Shown one piece after another: positions 36,125 through 48,256 of a stretch of DNA of 64,000 bases; position 1 is the first letter of the stretch, and each line of letters starts with the position of its first letter. The notes below the pieces were generated by a model that did not search any database, was not told the DNA's origin, and saw only the letters and a program-made list of their open reading frames with translations. The translations under genes and the position numbers were made by a program. Source of the DNA: Sequoia sempervirens (taxonomy: Eukaryota; Streptophyta; Pinopsida; Cupressales; Cupressaceae); NCBI GenBank assembly GCA_007258455.2, contig VDFB02275624.1, positions 1 through 64,000 on the forward strand, in the 5' to 3' direction.

Positions 36125-37345
36125 CTAGATGGACCAACAACAATGGATAGGAGGTCCATTATTCCACATGTGCCACAAGCTAGATGAGGAGGCAGTGTTG
36201 GTGACAAAGGGCAAGGTAGAGGCTAAGGGAGAGATGGGGGTAGGGATGGAGGCAGGGGCGAAGGGAGAGATGGGGATGATGGTGATGATGAGGGAGCCAG
36301 CGAGAGGCGGAGGAGAGGAGGAGATGGAGGGAGACACAAGAGGTGGGTGAGGAAGTGAGTGGCTAGAGCACCACTGTACCCTATTTTGAAGGTATCCAAG
36401 GAGGAGGAGGGGGAGAGGGATGTGGAGCATGCAGAGGCAAAGATTGGAGGAGAGGAGGAGAGGGAGGAGAGGGTGATGGAGGAGAGAGAGGAGAGGGCAA
36501 TGGAGAGAGAGGTGGAGGAGAGGGAGGTGGAGCATGCAGAGGAAGAGATTGGAGGAGAGGACATAGGGGATGATGGCGATGATGAGGATGAGGCCATTGA
36601 TGAGGTAGAGCACCTACTACAATGGAGTATGGTGGAGGGAGATGATGGGATGCTAGCAGGGCCAGTACTACCACTAGATGCCACCATTGATTAGTAGGTT
36701 GCCAACCTTCAGAGGAGACTTGATGAGAGCACTGCACAAGTCAGGGCTTTACAGGCTGAGCTTGAGCTAGCAAGGGTCAAGCAAGATCAGGTCGAGATTT
36801 GGAGGTAGGACACGACACAGTGGTGTGTAGAGTTTGTAGAGCTATGTGCAGGGCCTTCAGGAGATATGGATTGTGAGTTTTCCAAGGTGAGTGCTCGATA
36901 TGGCCAGTACAGGACCCTTTATGAGTAGGTAGTGCCTCCCGAGCGATGAGATCCTACACTATCACACTCACAAATGAGGACAGGAAATGGCCACAGATCA
37001 GGGAGTGGGAGCAGCAATAGGAGCCACACTAGTGCGGGAGGGTCTACCTCCTCAGGGCACACATCAGGGCATAGGTCCCACCACTCACATAAGCATGCCT
37101 CGAGTCATCATTCAAGCCACATCCATGGGTCTACAAGATTGGGGAAGAGGTTAGTGCAAAGGTAGCCACCAATGACAAACACCTCAGTTTCCCAGGTTAC
37201 CGATACATCTCAGACAGCTCAAATAGAGGTTATAGTGACAGATGCCTCAGCCACTCAGGGACAAGTGACAGTGACCATGATGGCCTCGATTCCCTTGATA
37301 GAGCACTGATCCCCCATATCTTCTCCTCAAGGAGATGAGGAGAGT
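36125..37345 (+). pseudogene. E5 antisense ORF, C-terminal part: acidic, coiled-coil and Ser/His-rich
   Basis: Starts MDQQQWIGGPLFHMCHKLDE, passes through a purine-rich stretch encoding Glu/Arg runs (EEREERVMEEREERAMEREV), then an acidic GDDGDDEDEAIDEVEHLLQW. A coiled-coil-like LDESTAQVRALQAELELARV lies near 36720, and a Ser/Gly/His-rich tail (GSGSSNRSHTSAGGSTSSGH) near 36990. A few stops and frame changes occur. It follows the plant mobile domain on the same strand about 3.5 kb downstream, which suggests one gene, but the join is not proven. Confidence 0.5.
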
Positions 37346-37439
37346 ACCTCCTGAGACATTTTACTTGGCATTTCATGTATTATGAAATTATTGACTATTG
37401 ATCCTGTGAGCTTCATTTTTGGTATATCTCTTTGACTCT

Positions 37440-37960
37440 CTCCTGTGACATTGATTTTTGAGATTATATATATATATATGCGATGCATTTTTGATATGGC
37501 CCATTTGTTTTATGTTATGTGATGATGATAATGATTTAGATGACATGTGATTTTGCAGCTATAATACCTTTGTGATGTTTATTTGATGCATTTTATGATT
37601 CTTATGATGATGTTATATGTATGTCTATGCCATGGATGCATTTATGATGAAATGCTATGTTCTATTTATGATTATATGCTACGATGATACCATGGATGAT
37701 ATTGATGATGATAATATTTATGTTTTTATTTGTTTTCATTTCCTTCCCATGATTATGGATGCACTAATGGATGACAATATTGTATATGGATTATATGACA
37801 TGTGATTTGCGTGATGATATGCCATGATATGCTATGAAAATATATGTATGTAATTAGGTTGTTTTATGATTTGGATCTAATCTAATGCAAATGTCTAATG
37901 TAATGTGATTTCTAGGTGATTATGTACACAAATGTATTTTTGTATGTCATAGGATATTAT
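37440..37960. other. GAT/ATG-rich low-complexity stretch
   Basis: Contains a short TA repeat (37466-37479) and many TGATGATG and ATGATAT words. The open frame inside (37617-37805) is a by-product of this composition. No gene seen. Confidence 0.6.
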
Positions 37961-38451
37961 CAAGAGACAAAACAAAGACGAGATCACTAGAGAGAAGGAG
38001 ATGGATGTTAGTAAGATGACAAATCCTTCAAAAAATTTCCATAGGACTACCAATTGTTTCTCTTAATCATCATTGGGAAGATTATCATGACGGCAAACAA
38101 GCACCATGATATGACGTAAATCAAGGTGTGCAAGGTCATACCATCACTTGACATAAATAGTCATAGACTAGGATGATCATGACTCATACTAAAAGTGTAT
38201 TTTCCCCAGTCGTTTTGTCATAACCAACCACAAACAGTGAAGACAAGCAAGAAAAATCATGAAACTTCATTGCTCCTCTAAATCCTATTGTTAGGACATC
38301 CTCGAGGCACACACAATAATCATCATAAAATTAAATGCCAAGTGCTTGCCAAGTGTCTAGATGTCAAAATGTCAAGTTTGTCAAAAATGTTTAATGTCCT
38401 GGTGTCAAAGTGCCAGAGTTGATGATGTCAAGATGCCAGATTAGTGTCGAG

Positions 38452-39062
38452 TTCTGGAAGGACACATCCTAAATGATGTAGAGATGTTAGATTTAGAAAG
38501 GACACATTCTGAATGACGTTGATGCTAGAGTGATACCAAATTCAGGAAGGACACATCCCGAATAAGGTCGATGTCAAGTTCAGGAAGGAAACATCTTGAA
38601 TGATGTCGATGTCGAGATGCCAAATTGATGTCAAGTTTGGGAAGGGCACATCCCAAATGATGTTGATGTCAAGATGTCAAATTAATGCCAAGTTTGGGAA
38701 GGAAACATCTCGAACGATGTTGATGTCACAATGTCGAATTTAGGAAGGACACATCCCAAATAACGTAGATGTGAAAATGCCAAGTTGATGTCAAGATTCA
38801 AGAAGGACACATCCCAAATGATGTTGATGCCAAGATGTTGAATTCAGGAAGGACACATCCTGAATAATGTCCATGTCAAAATTCCAAGTTGATTTCAAGA
38901 TTCAGGAAGGACACATCCTGAATGATGTTGATGTGAAGATGCCAAATTCAGGAAGGAAACATCTTGAATAATGTCAATGTCAAGAGGAACATATCTTGAA
39001 TGTTGTGAGAATCCTCAGAATTCCAAATGACTGTGACGATGCCTAAGGACACATCCTAGGAA
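38452..39062. repeat. Hairpin minisatellite in the E5 3' region
   Basis: About 12 units of 38-58 bp, starting near 38452, 38492, 38541, 38579, 38636, 38692, 38739, 38797, 38843, 38901, 38947 and 38984. Each centres on an inverted repeat around AAGGACACA: TTCAGGA...TCCTGAA at 38901-38922, TTTGGGA...TCCCAAA at 38636-38657. Paired changes keep complementarity in several units. Spacers contain repeated GATGTTGATGTCAAGATG. Confidence 0.88.
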
Positions 39063-39606
39063 ATGAATAAATGATGAGGCTACCCTTCAAAAGGAAACAT
39101 CTAAAGAGTAAGCAAGATTTGATCTGTTTGACTAAGTTTGGTTGAGTTTGACCGATTTTTATATGCCAAGATGATTGTTGTGCTGGATTGAAAGATTGTA
39201 GAAGTTCACTTGGGTAGATTATTCATTCAAATTTTGACAAGGACTATGATAAATTTAAAGATTATTTTATGTGTGTGAGAAAATTGTGCAATGAACCCTA
39301 ATGGACTGACCTAGTGTGGCCTCAGGGGCTCATCGACAGATGGCCTTGCCTACATCATACACTCAGAGACCTCGTAGTTCGACACGACCAATGACTTTTT
39401 CTTGTTGACCAAAGACTGAGTCATGATTTATTTTGAAAAACCTAATAGGACTGACCTAATGTCTCGGGGGCTCGAAGATGAGCCTTGCCTACATAGAAAA
39501 TGTGTAGAGACAACATAGTTTGACAATGACAAAGACTAATCAAGACTTGAACTAATATGACTGTGTTGACTGACCTGACTCTATTTTTTGGAATTTTTTG
39601 TGTTTT

Positions 39607-39775
39607 CTTCAGGACATTTTCTGATTTTTAGGTCTTTTTTGAAGACATTTTTTATTTTTAGGTCTTTTTTAAGGACATTTTTTTATTTTTAAGTCTTTTT
39701 TCAAGACATTTTTTAATTTTTAGGTCTTTTTTTAAGACATTTTTTATTTTTTGGTATTTTTTAGGACATTTTATG
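39607..39775. repeat. T-rich tandem repeat, about 38-bp unit
   Basis: Five imperfect units of the type AGGTCTTTTTTGAAGACATT plus T-rich filler. Each holds a small inverted repeat GTCTT...AAGAC. Non-coding, downstream of E5 integrase. Confidence 0.8.
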
Positions 39776-40054
39776 ATTGTTAGGATCACGTGCGGTACCC
39801 ACTGCAGTCTCATGATAAAAATTTTCCCCTATTCAAGTTGAGAATGAGTCAGGAAAAGTGGAATGGAAGGAAAAGGCATGAATAGCATGGACAGTGGACA
39901 ATATGCAAGACTTGATTTCAACCATTATCAGCCATGGACAGAAATGTCATGATGTCAAGGTGAAGTGTTATGACGAATGTTGGAAAAGAGCATGTTTATT
40001 AGGGACAAAGGTAGATAGAGTGACAGTAGATGGAATAACAATGACTGACTACAC

Positions 40055-40229
40055 ATGGTGCCTATTTGCCAAGTTTTCACCATGGTACTTAACCAAAGTG
40101 CCTGTTTACCAGGTTTTCACTATTGGACAAATTATTTCTTTTTATTTTTATCATTTTATTCATTATTCATTTTTTTCTTTTTTTCTTGGTGTCACCAAAT
40201 GCCTGTTTGCCAAGTTTTCATCAAGGTGA
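40055..40229. repeat. Three copies of a 28-base word
   Basis: GTGCCTATTTGCCAAGTTTT near 40059 recurs with small changes near 40100 and 40200, the second and third separated by T-rich DNA. Non-coding; close to the end of E5 integrase. Confidence 0.6.
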
Positions 40230-40264
40230 CGATTTTTTGTATTTTTCAAAAAAAAATTGTATTT

Positions 40265-41689
40265 TTAGATACTTTTCGGGTAGGCTTTCTGATGCTATGC
40301 ATAGAATTTGTGCAAATGTAAACTATTGATTGGTTCTGTCAACTGTTCACCTTCGAGAGTAGCTAACTGATATGCTCTAGAACCAAATGATGTTATGATG
40401 ATGTAAGGTCCCATCCAATTGGGCTCAAATATTCCTGGCTTCTCCCTATCTGACTGATTCTTTAGATTCTACATGAGAACTAGGTCGCCAATGTCAAACT
40501 TCTGAGTCATCACCCTTTTGTTATAACTTCTACAAAGATGATTTTGGTATGCTTGTAAATGATTCAATGCATTGTGTTTGCGTTCATCTAGCATTTCTAA
40601 CTCATGCAATCTTGACTATCTGTATTCTTCATTCGTGATGAGGCCTTTCATGGAGACTTGCAAAGATGGAATTTTGACCTCTATGGGAAAGATGGCTTTG
40701 GCTCCAAAGACAAGGGTGAAAGGAGTGTCACCGATGGGGGCATGGATGCTCGTGTGGTATGCCCATAAAGCAAGGTTGAGTTGGATGTGTAAGTCACAGC
40801 CAGTGTCATTGACGGTCATTTTGAGAAGTTTGATAATGGTTTTATTAGATGCCTTAGCTTGACTGTTTCCCTATGGGTAATAAGGCATGGAAAAGTGGTG
40901 GCTAATATGGAAACATTGACATAGTTCATGAACCTCCTAATTTTTAAAAGGATGACCATTATCCGTGACAATGGATTGTGGAATGCCATACTGAAAAATG
41001 ATATAATTGAGGATGAATTTGGAGATTTGTTTGTCGGTAATCTAAGTGAGTGGAATGGCTTCGATCCACTTAGTAAAATAATCAGTGGTGGTGATAATGA
41101 GTTTGTGTCCATTGGAAGATGTAGGGTGAATCTTTCCCATGAGATCAACTCCCCATTGTGTGAAAGGCCAAGGAGAAGTGATAGGCCTCAACTCTTGTGT
41201 TGGAGCGTGAATTAAATCACTGTGAATCTAACATTGGCAACATGTTCTTACAAATTCCAGTGCATCCTTTTCTTGTGTCAGCCAATGGTACCCAAGTATC
41301 GTAATATTTTTAGCTAAGGTTGGGCCACTCGAATGGGACCCACACATTCCCTCATGTACTTCTCATAAGGTCATTTTTGCTTCATTAGTGTCGAGACAAC
41401 GGAGAAGGGTATTTTTAAAGTTACAATGGTAAAGGGTGTCGTTGATGATGGTATAATGTGCAGCTCTATGGATAAAGGACTTTCTTTGGTTATTGGAAAG
41501 GTTCTGGGGAAGGATTTGCGAATGAAGGTAGTCAAAAATGTCCTTATACCAAGGGGAACTAGAATCAACAAGCTCACAGACTATTTCTGATTCGAGGACA
41601 TCATAAGCAGGAACCAATAACTGCTCAACCAAAAACTCAAATTGTGGGACAATGCTAGGAATATCAAGCAAAGATCCAATTGTTGCCAT
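40265..41689 (-). pseudogene. E5 integrase
   Basis: On the minus strand: HEGMCGSHSSGPTLAKN and CCQC zinc-binding parts, TTDYFTKWIEAIPLT with the first Asp, IVTDNGHPF with the second Asp, and GNSQAKASNKTI where the catalytic Glu is Lys. The C-terminal part NWMGPYIIITSFGSRAYQLA ends near 40265. Stops are scattered through it. Integrase would insert element DNA into the genome. Confidence 0.88.
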
Positions 41690-41759
41690 AGTGTTAGAAA
41701 CCTTGTTCTATGTTCTTGGAATTAATTGAAAGGATAGCCTGTGAAAATATGTTAGAAAA

Positions 41760-42045
41760 CTATCAACCATCCATTTGGCTTCTCATCTTTGGTTTCATAC
41801 TCATCATTAACTTGGTTTATAACTAACTGAGAATCACCGAGGACCTACAGATTCTTGATTTTCCACTTGACAGCCATTCAAAGTCCTATAAGTAGTGCTT
41901 CATACTCTGCCATGTTATTAGTGCACAAAAATGTGATGTAGAATGACTTTGGGATGGAATCTCCTTGTGGAGTAATGAATAGTATTCCTGCTCCTGAGCC
42001 ATGATTAGTATGAGATCCATCAAAGTATAATTGTCAAGGTTGTTG
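41760..42045 (-). pseudogene. E5 archaeal-type RNase H in standard Tat position
   Basis: Minus strand reads YFDGSHTNHGSGAGILFITP, FLCTNNMAEYEALLIGL and IKNLQVLGDSQLVINQVNDE, with catalytic Asp, Glu and Asp (YFDG, EYEA, LGDSQ) all present, although stops occur. It lies after the first RNase H and before integrase, as in described Tat elements. Confidence 0.88.
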
Positions 42046-42535
42046 GGGCTCCACGTGAAATACAAACTCATTTAGAATGTCTATTGTAAGAGTATTTTTA
42101 TTTGGTATTGGTGCATCTGTGAGCTGGTATACTATTACTTGTCCTTTGATGGCTTTCCGCTCCACATATTGAATAGCATATTTGTTGAGGACTATGACCC
42201 ATTTTGCTAAATGTCCTATCAATGCTGCTCGACTCAAGAGGTACTTCAAGGGATCAATCTTGGCTACCAAGTGTGTCTGATGGTTTAACATGTAATGCCT
42301 TAATTTTTGGGCTGTGAATACAACTTCCAAACAAGCATGTTTAATGGGCATGTAATTTAGCTCATACACCACAAGTGTTCAACTGATATAATATATGGCT
42401 CTTTCTTCTTTTTCATACTCATTTTGTGCTAGTAATGCCCCTAGTGCTAAAGTAGTTGCAGAGATGTATAGAATTAAGGGTTTTCCTTAGATAGGAGGCA
42501 TGAGGATTAGAGGTGACAATAAGTATTGTTTGATC
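42046..42535 (-). pseudogene. E5 degenerate connection RNase H
   Basis: Contains PLILYISATTLALGALLAQN, where the usual TDAS Asp is replaced by Ser, then YELNYMPIKHACLEVVFTAQ and HLVAKIDPLKYLL. It matches the catalytically altered first RNase H of dual-RNase H Ty3 elements. The largest open part is 42034-42372. Confidence 0.8.
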
Positions 42536-42539
42536 TAGT

Positions 42540-43330
42540 TGAATGATTCCTATCATTTATCTATCCACACAAAGGGGATCCCTTTGCATAGAAGATACTG
42601 GAATGGTTGGCACTTATCTGCAAGTTGAGCGATGAACCATTTGATAGATTGAATCTTGCCTTGTAGCATTCTTAGGTCACTAATTCCCTTATGAGGAGGC
42701 ATATCCAATATAGCTCTGACTTTAGCAAGGTCAACTTCAATGCCTCTACGGGAGACTATGTACCCCAACAACTTTCCTGATGTTACACCAAAAACACACT
42801 TTTTTGGGTTCAACCAGACCTTATACTCTTCCAGCCTCTTGAAAAACTTTGTCTAATACTAAAAGATGGTATTTCCTTTCCAATGAATTTTCCAGAAGGT
42901 CATCCACATAGTCCTCCATTAATGTGTGCATCATGTCATGGAATATTACTATCATTTCCCTTTGATATGTAGCACCTGCATTTTTAAGACCAAACAACAT
43001 TACAGTCCAATAGTATGTGCCCTAAGGGCATGTGAAAGCAGTTTTGTGTTGGTCTTCAGGGGAAATGCAAATTTGATTATAACTAGAAAAACCATCCATA
43101 AGAGACAGCATCTCATATCTAGTTGTAAGGTCCACAATGATGTCAATGTTTAGCAGAGGGAAATCATCTTTAGGGTATGCTTTATTGAGATCTAAGAAGT
43201 TTGTGCATATGTGAATCTATCTAGTATACTTGGTGATGGGGATGAGATTGAATATCCATTCTATATAGTCAATTGACTTGATAAAACCTACATCCAACAA
43301 CTTTTTAAGTTCAGCTTTATCCAACAATGC
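42540..43330 (-). pseudogene. E5 reverse transcriptase
   Basis: Minus-strand fragments DLNKAYPKDDFPLLNIDIIV, MLSLMDGFSSYNQICISPED, FGLKNAGATYQREM and a YVDD catalytic box (about 42901-42915), then NPKKCVFGVTSGKLLGYIVS and LRMLQGKIQSIKWFIAQLAD. Frame shifts occur near 42850. Ty3 type by motif and order. Confidence 0.85.
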
Positions 43331-43441
43331 AACTTGTAGGTGCATTTTACTCAGGTTTTGTTTTATTGGCTTGGCATCTTACAATAATGGCAAGTGATGT
43401 AATACTAACTCAGGATCTAATCCTAGCATGTTGGCATAAGA

Positions 43442-45169
43442 TCATGCGAATTTTATCTTGCGTTCTGAGAAGAAATTTTGAAATTTTGGCTCTTCAACTT
43501 CTATCAATGATGTCACAAAGAGAACCATTTTGGGGTCCTCCACAATAGCTATATTAACTGCTATGGTGTCCTTGACAAGCATTGTTGATTTTTCTTTGTC
43601 TACGGGGAGAAAGTCTAGTCCTCCACCCTTGGGCACCTTGGGGAGGTTTTCACCCTCGGATACATCCTTTATTTTTACTATTTTGTCGTCAGAAGGTGCC
43701 TTTTGGTTTTCACCTAGAGACGTGTCATTTTTTGTTTTATTTTTCTTTTTAATTTTGTGACTAGAGGATGGCGCAGTCTCTCCAAAATAAGAAACACAAT
43801 TCAAATCAATGGAAAATCTAGCTTTGTGATCCCCATTTGGAATGCTCTCATATAGCCCTAGAAATTCTACTAGAGCCTCATCATTTTGAAAAGTGTCCAT
43901 TACCGGCTTGCCTTGTTGGTTCCAGTCAATTAGGTCAAGGTAAACTAAGGATATTCCATCATCAGCATTTGAAAATTGAGGAGATGACACAAAGATCATG
44001 CAAATGGATGCCGAGACATTAAAAATGAAGTTGTCATCATTTGGCTTTATGTCAAATTCTATCCAGTATTCTCCTTCGCTTGTTTCATACTCACCAGCAA
44101 AGTAAGGGACAAAGGGAGTAGCATCAGGGTCAAGGTCAGTAGTTGAAAGTGATTGTTCAGGTGGTTCTGCATGACGGTCATCAGGTTGGGATGACTAGGT
44201 AGGTATGTCAGGCCTAGGACAAATGGGAAAAGAATATGATCCAGACTTGGCATCATTTGGTGTTGTATCAATCTTAAACATTTTCTAGAATCATTCTTCA
44301 AATGTAGGCTCACCAAGTTCAAGGAATAATTCATCAAGGCAATAGTCACTTAAGGATTGTTGAGAGCCAAATTCCCATTTGTGAGAGTTGGTTTCAGAGG
44401 AGGTGTCCTTAGTTGTCTCAACATAGTCTGAAGCATACACTAACTCACATGGAAGAACACTGGTACTTGGATCGCCAGATTCTCATGGACCCAACCCTAA
44501 CCCAAGATGTTTTGGTCTTTCTGAAACTGATAATGGCTCACGCCTTCCATTTTTATCCTTGCCAAGACCACTTTTTCCATCATAGCCTTTTTATTTGATC
44601 ATGTTGTATCCTTTTCCATATATTTCTACTGGCAAGGGAGTCAAGTCTTGTGGTTCTTTGTAAATCCAGGATAGTATATCATTTGTGTCCTCTTGACTCA
44701 TTTCACCCCACCTTATGAAAACTATATTTGGAGGAACCCTAAAAATTTCTTTTGCCTGTATTCTAAAGTTGGGTTTGCCATAGACCTGGGGAGACTTGGG
44801 CATCTTGGTTATGCAATAGGTTGTATTCAGCTTGTACTCTCCACATCCTTAGTCCTGAATCTGAAAGCTTGGGTCGATGCTTGGGGTGATAAATGAAATG
44901 GTAGGTGTTATGGAGGTGGTCATGGTGGTCGAAGAAGCAGAAGTGGATGTGGTGGATGAAGAGGTGGAAGGCTTCATGAGTGTTGATGGGTCAATGAATT
45001 TGGAAGACAAAGACATCGAAGCTTCCCTATTGATATGCACTTGACGCTCTGAGACACCTCGCAAGTTGGTACAATATTTGAACGGATAAGGGTCTTCATA
45101 TATAGTAATCTCAGTTCCTTCAAAAGGAAACTTAAAACATTGGTGATACATGGAGGGGACGGCTTTCAA
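43442..45169 (-). pseudogene. E5 protease-RT linker
   Basis: Open minus-strand parts are 43442-43999 (acidic then Lys-rich, including SYFGETAPSSSHKIKKKNKT), 44059-44349, 44591-44803 and 44849-45169 (MKAVPSMYHQCFKFPFEGTE with a Ser/Thr-rich tail). It is a long linker of the kind seen between protease and RT in Tat-type elements. No catalytic motif seen. Confidence 0.6.
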
Positions 45170-45276
45170 TGTGTGGATCCAAGGTCAACCAAGTAAAATG
45201 TTGTATCACAGGTCCAAATCTAGAACTTGACAAGTGGTGTCGACAATGACTTGCCCAATTTGAATTGGGAGTGTAA

Positions 45277-45663
45277 TTATGCCCTGAGAGGAATTTTTTC
45301 ATCATCATATGCCTTGATAACAATGATTCTTGTGGTCTCTATGCAAGCATCAAAAAATCTTAGTTCCTTGACCAATTTTAAGGAACATATATTCAATCCC
45401 GCTCCTCCATCTACTAAGACTTGTCTAACCTTATGTTTATGAACAAGAACTTCGATATGAAGGGCATCATTATGGTTGGATTTGGATGACGAATAGTCTT
45501 GGTCTGAAAAGATGATATGGTGGGGAGTCATGAGATATCCTACCATGGCTTCAAGTTGGATGACATCAATATCTTGGGGAATGGATGATTCTTGCAATGA
45601 TTTATCTAGGATGGCCTTATGGGCAGGTAAGATGCGTAACAACTCAAGGATAGAGATTTGCAT
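45277..45663 (-). pseudogene. E5 retropepsin-like protease
   Basis: HKVRQVLVDGGAGLNICSLK has the catalytic Asp in VDGGA, at the D[ST]G[AS] position of Ty3/Tat proteases. The upstream HIIFSDQDYSSSKSNHNDAL resembles the usual pre-protease segment. The open frame is intact for 128 codons. Confidence 0.82.
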
Positions 45664-46039
45664 TGATGTTTTTCCAAGTTGGTGAATAAGATTAAAGTTT
45701 CCTTTAGGTTAGGATTGCTTGTTTTGTGGATGCGATTGCGACTGCAAGTGGATGGGCCAGCTATTGTTACCTTTGGTTATCTAGGGGGAGGAGGGTCGGC
45801 TATGGTAACCTTTTTTCCGCAGGTGGTGACATTGCATTCAGGGGCCTTTCTGATGGTGAATCTATAGACATGTTCATCAGTTGTTCTAATATGATGTATG
45901 ATAGGTCCCCTGAAATAGTCGTATCCAATACAGGCATAGTTGTCTCAACTATTGTTATATGTATTTGACGTAGAAAGGTTTCCAAAACCATAATCATGCA
46001 GTGGGTGTATTGTATGATCCACATTAGAAACAAATTGTG

Positions 46040-48256
46040 TTCCATCGACTTTAATGATACGCTTTTCAATAAGGTCGTGTACCATATTTTTCAATTGTTT
46101 ATAGGAAGAGGTTTTGTTTCCTTTTATTCAATGATAGTCACAAAATGTGTTATCATCCCACCAAGATGGTTCAAACTACCTAAGGTCATATGGTTTGGGG
46201 TCCTCAAGTGTGATGACAACATTCTGAAGGAATTTCCTGAGAACTTCTTCAATAGGCTCACCCAAGGGAGTGTATTTACGCCCTCTAGGGAATTGTTAAG
46301 GTTGTCTAGGCTGCCTTTGAATTTGATTGTTTTGATTTCCTTCGTTATTCTGATTTTTCTAGACAACATTAGTAGCATAGGTTTGTGTCATCATCTGTGT
46401 GTTTTTTGGTTGTGTCCCTTTTAGGGTAATCATAGGACCCATAGCATTGACAACCTTAGCATAGACTACACCATCATTGGTGACATGTTTGTTCTTAACC
46501 CATAATTTATTTTTGTCAGTAGGAGGGTTCACATTTGTGTTTTTGGGACCATATTTTAGTCTTCCTTTAGCAATGAGGGCTTGCTCAACTTGGACACACC
46601 GTTTAACTAGATCCGTAAAAGTTGTGCAGCAATGAACATGCAAGACATTTTTTAGTGGGCCCAATAACCTTTGTACGAACATGTCAAATTTTTCCTTTTT
46701 AGGTATGTCTATATGAGAGTGACTTGCTAGGCCCCTCCATTTTTGAAAGAATGGTAAAAAGGTTTCACCCAAATCTTCTTGTGTGAGTTGGCATAGGTTG
46801 GTAATGGAGGTGTCTGTGTCAATGTTGTATGTGTAATTTTTCACAAATTTTTTAGCAAGTTCTTTCAATGATTGTATTCCAGGTTGTAGTGTATAGAACC
46901 ATTCTAGGGCTAGTCCTGCAAGACTCTTAGGAAATAGTCGCATTAGATATGTTTGCTCATGGGAAATATCCAAACAAAATTTTATGGATTCTTTGATGTG
47001 GTCAAGTGGATTTGTTTTACCCTTGTATTTGTTGAAGTTTGGGGCCATATAACCATTTGGAAATAGTGGCATGTACAAAGTTGTATCAAAAGGATATGGA
47101 CATAATTCGTATGGCATTTGCATCTTCTTGTCAGAGGTTTTCATATTTTCCATCTTTTTTTGAAGGTCATCCACTCTTTCTAGCAAGGCATGTACGATGG
47201 GATCATTGGTTGCTCGAGAATAAGGTATGTTTTCTTTAGGTGTTTGTTGATATTGCCAGCTGTGAGTGGGAATTTGTTGTTGAGTATGAATCTGGGATGA
47301 ATATGTGGGGATATGTGACCTAGCCATGCCTGTTTGTATTTGAGGTATTTGAAATCCCTGACTCATTTGATTGCCAAAGTTACACATTTGTTGCGTCATT
47401 TGAGTTCCTTTTCCTTGTTTAAAGAATTGTCTGTGTAGCATGTTGGTGTTTGTTCCGTGGGAGTGTCCATGCGGGATGTTCATATTTTTTCCTTTTCCAT
47501 GTGGGACGTTTAATTGTGATGATGTATTAATGTTGTGTTGAGGGCCTTGAATGAAGACTCATCATGGGTTTCCTCCAAAGCGATTAAATGAGATTCCACC
47601 ATAAGGATGTGATAAAGATTCCCCCATTGTCATAGATGAAGATCCCAACATAGGGTTTGTGGGATTTTCTCCCATTGATGTGGACCCAATGATTATTCCT
47701 ATCATTTGTGATGACGATGTGGACATTTTAAGCATGGACATAGTAGATGTTCCTCTAATAGATGTTGTATTAGTTGAGGTGGAGGTGTTTTGATTTGTGG
47801 TGCCACTAGATGTCACATTAATGGTGTTAGTAGCAACTTGTGCGGTGACCATAATGTTATTGCTATTGGAGGCATTGATTGTGTTTTGTTGAGATGTCAT
47901 GGTTTATGCCGTGTTGTCTGGAGAAGAAGGTCTTATGGTATTAATGTTGAAGCCTTTTGGTAGTTTTTCCCCTTGGTCTAAAAGCATAGCAAGGTCTCTG
48001 CCAGGATCATGCAAGACCAAGTCTTCTACAAATGAAGCTATGTCAGGATTTTTAGCGGCAGAATCTAAATCCTCAACTAGTACTTGTCCATTTTGGTCTC
48101 TCTATATGAATTGTTCAAAAAGTGGATTTTGAAACAAAGTTGGCATGCTCATGGATGATTGTACATTCAAATTTCCAAATGGGTCATCATAAATCTAGTC
48201 ATTGGGATTGGTGTTGGTGTTGGTGTTGTCAAATTCTTGTCCAAAGTCTGCCATTT
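46040..48256 (-). pseudogene. E5 gag
   Basis: ATG at 48256 starts MADFGQEFDNTNTNTNPND. A low-complexity Asn/Ser/Thr region (47562-47900) is followed by a proline/glutamine segment and a capsid-like core in the 374-codon open part 46359-47483: PNFNKYKGKTNPLDHIKESI, SLAGLALEWFYTLQPGIQSL and LCQLTQEDLGETFLPFFQKW. Near 46090-46180 FCDYH and KQLKNMVHDLIEKRII match the Tat gag C-terminus. Stops after 48200 and at about 47490 break the frame. Confidence 0.87.

Noticed and set aside
36125..36737. Three long minus-strand frames rich in Leu, Ser or Pro
   Set aside because: They mirror the purine-rich Glu/Arg segment of the antisense ORF; low complexity only.
37617..37805. Met/Asp-rich small ORF
   Set aside because: Falls in an ATG/GAT-rich low-complexity stretch; no start context or similarity.
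38452..39062. CRISPR-like array
   Set aside because: Units vary in length and spacers are themselves repeated; plant nuclear context. It is a hairpin minisatellite.
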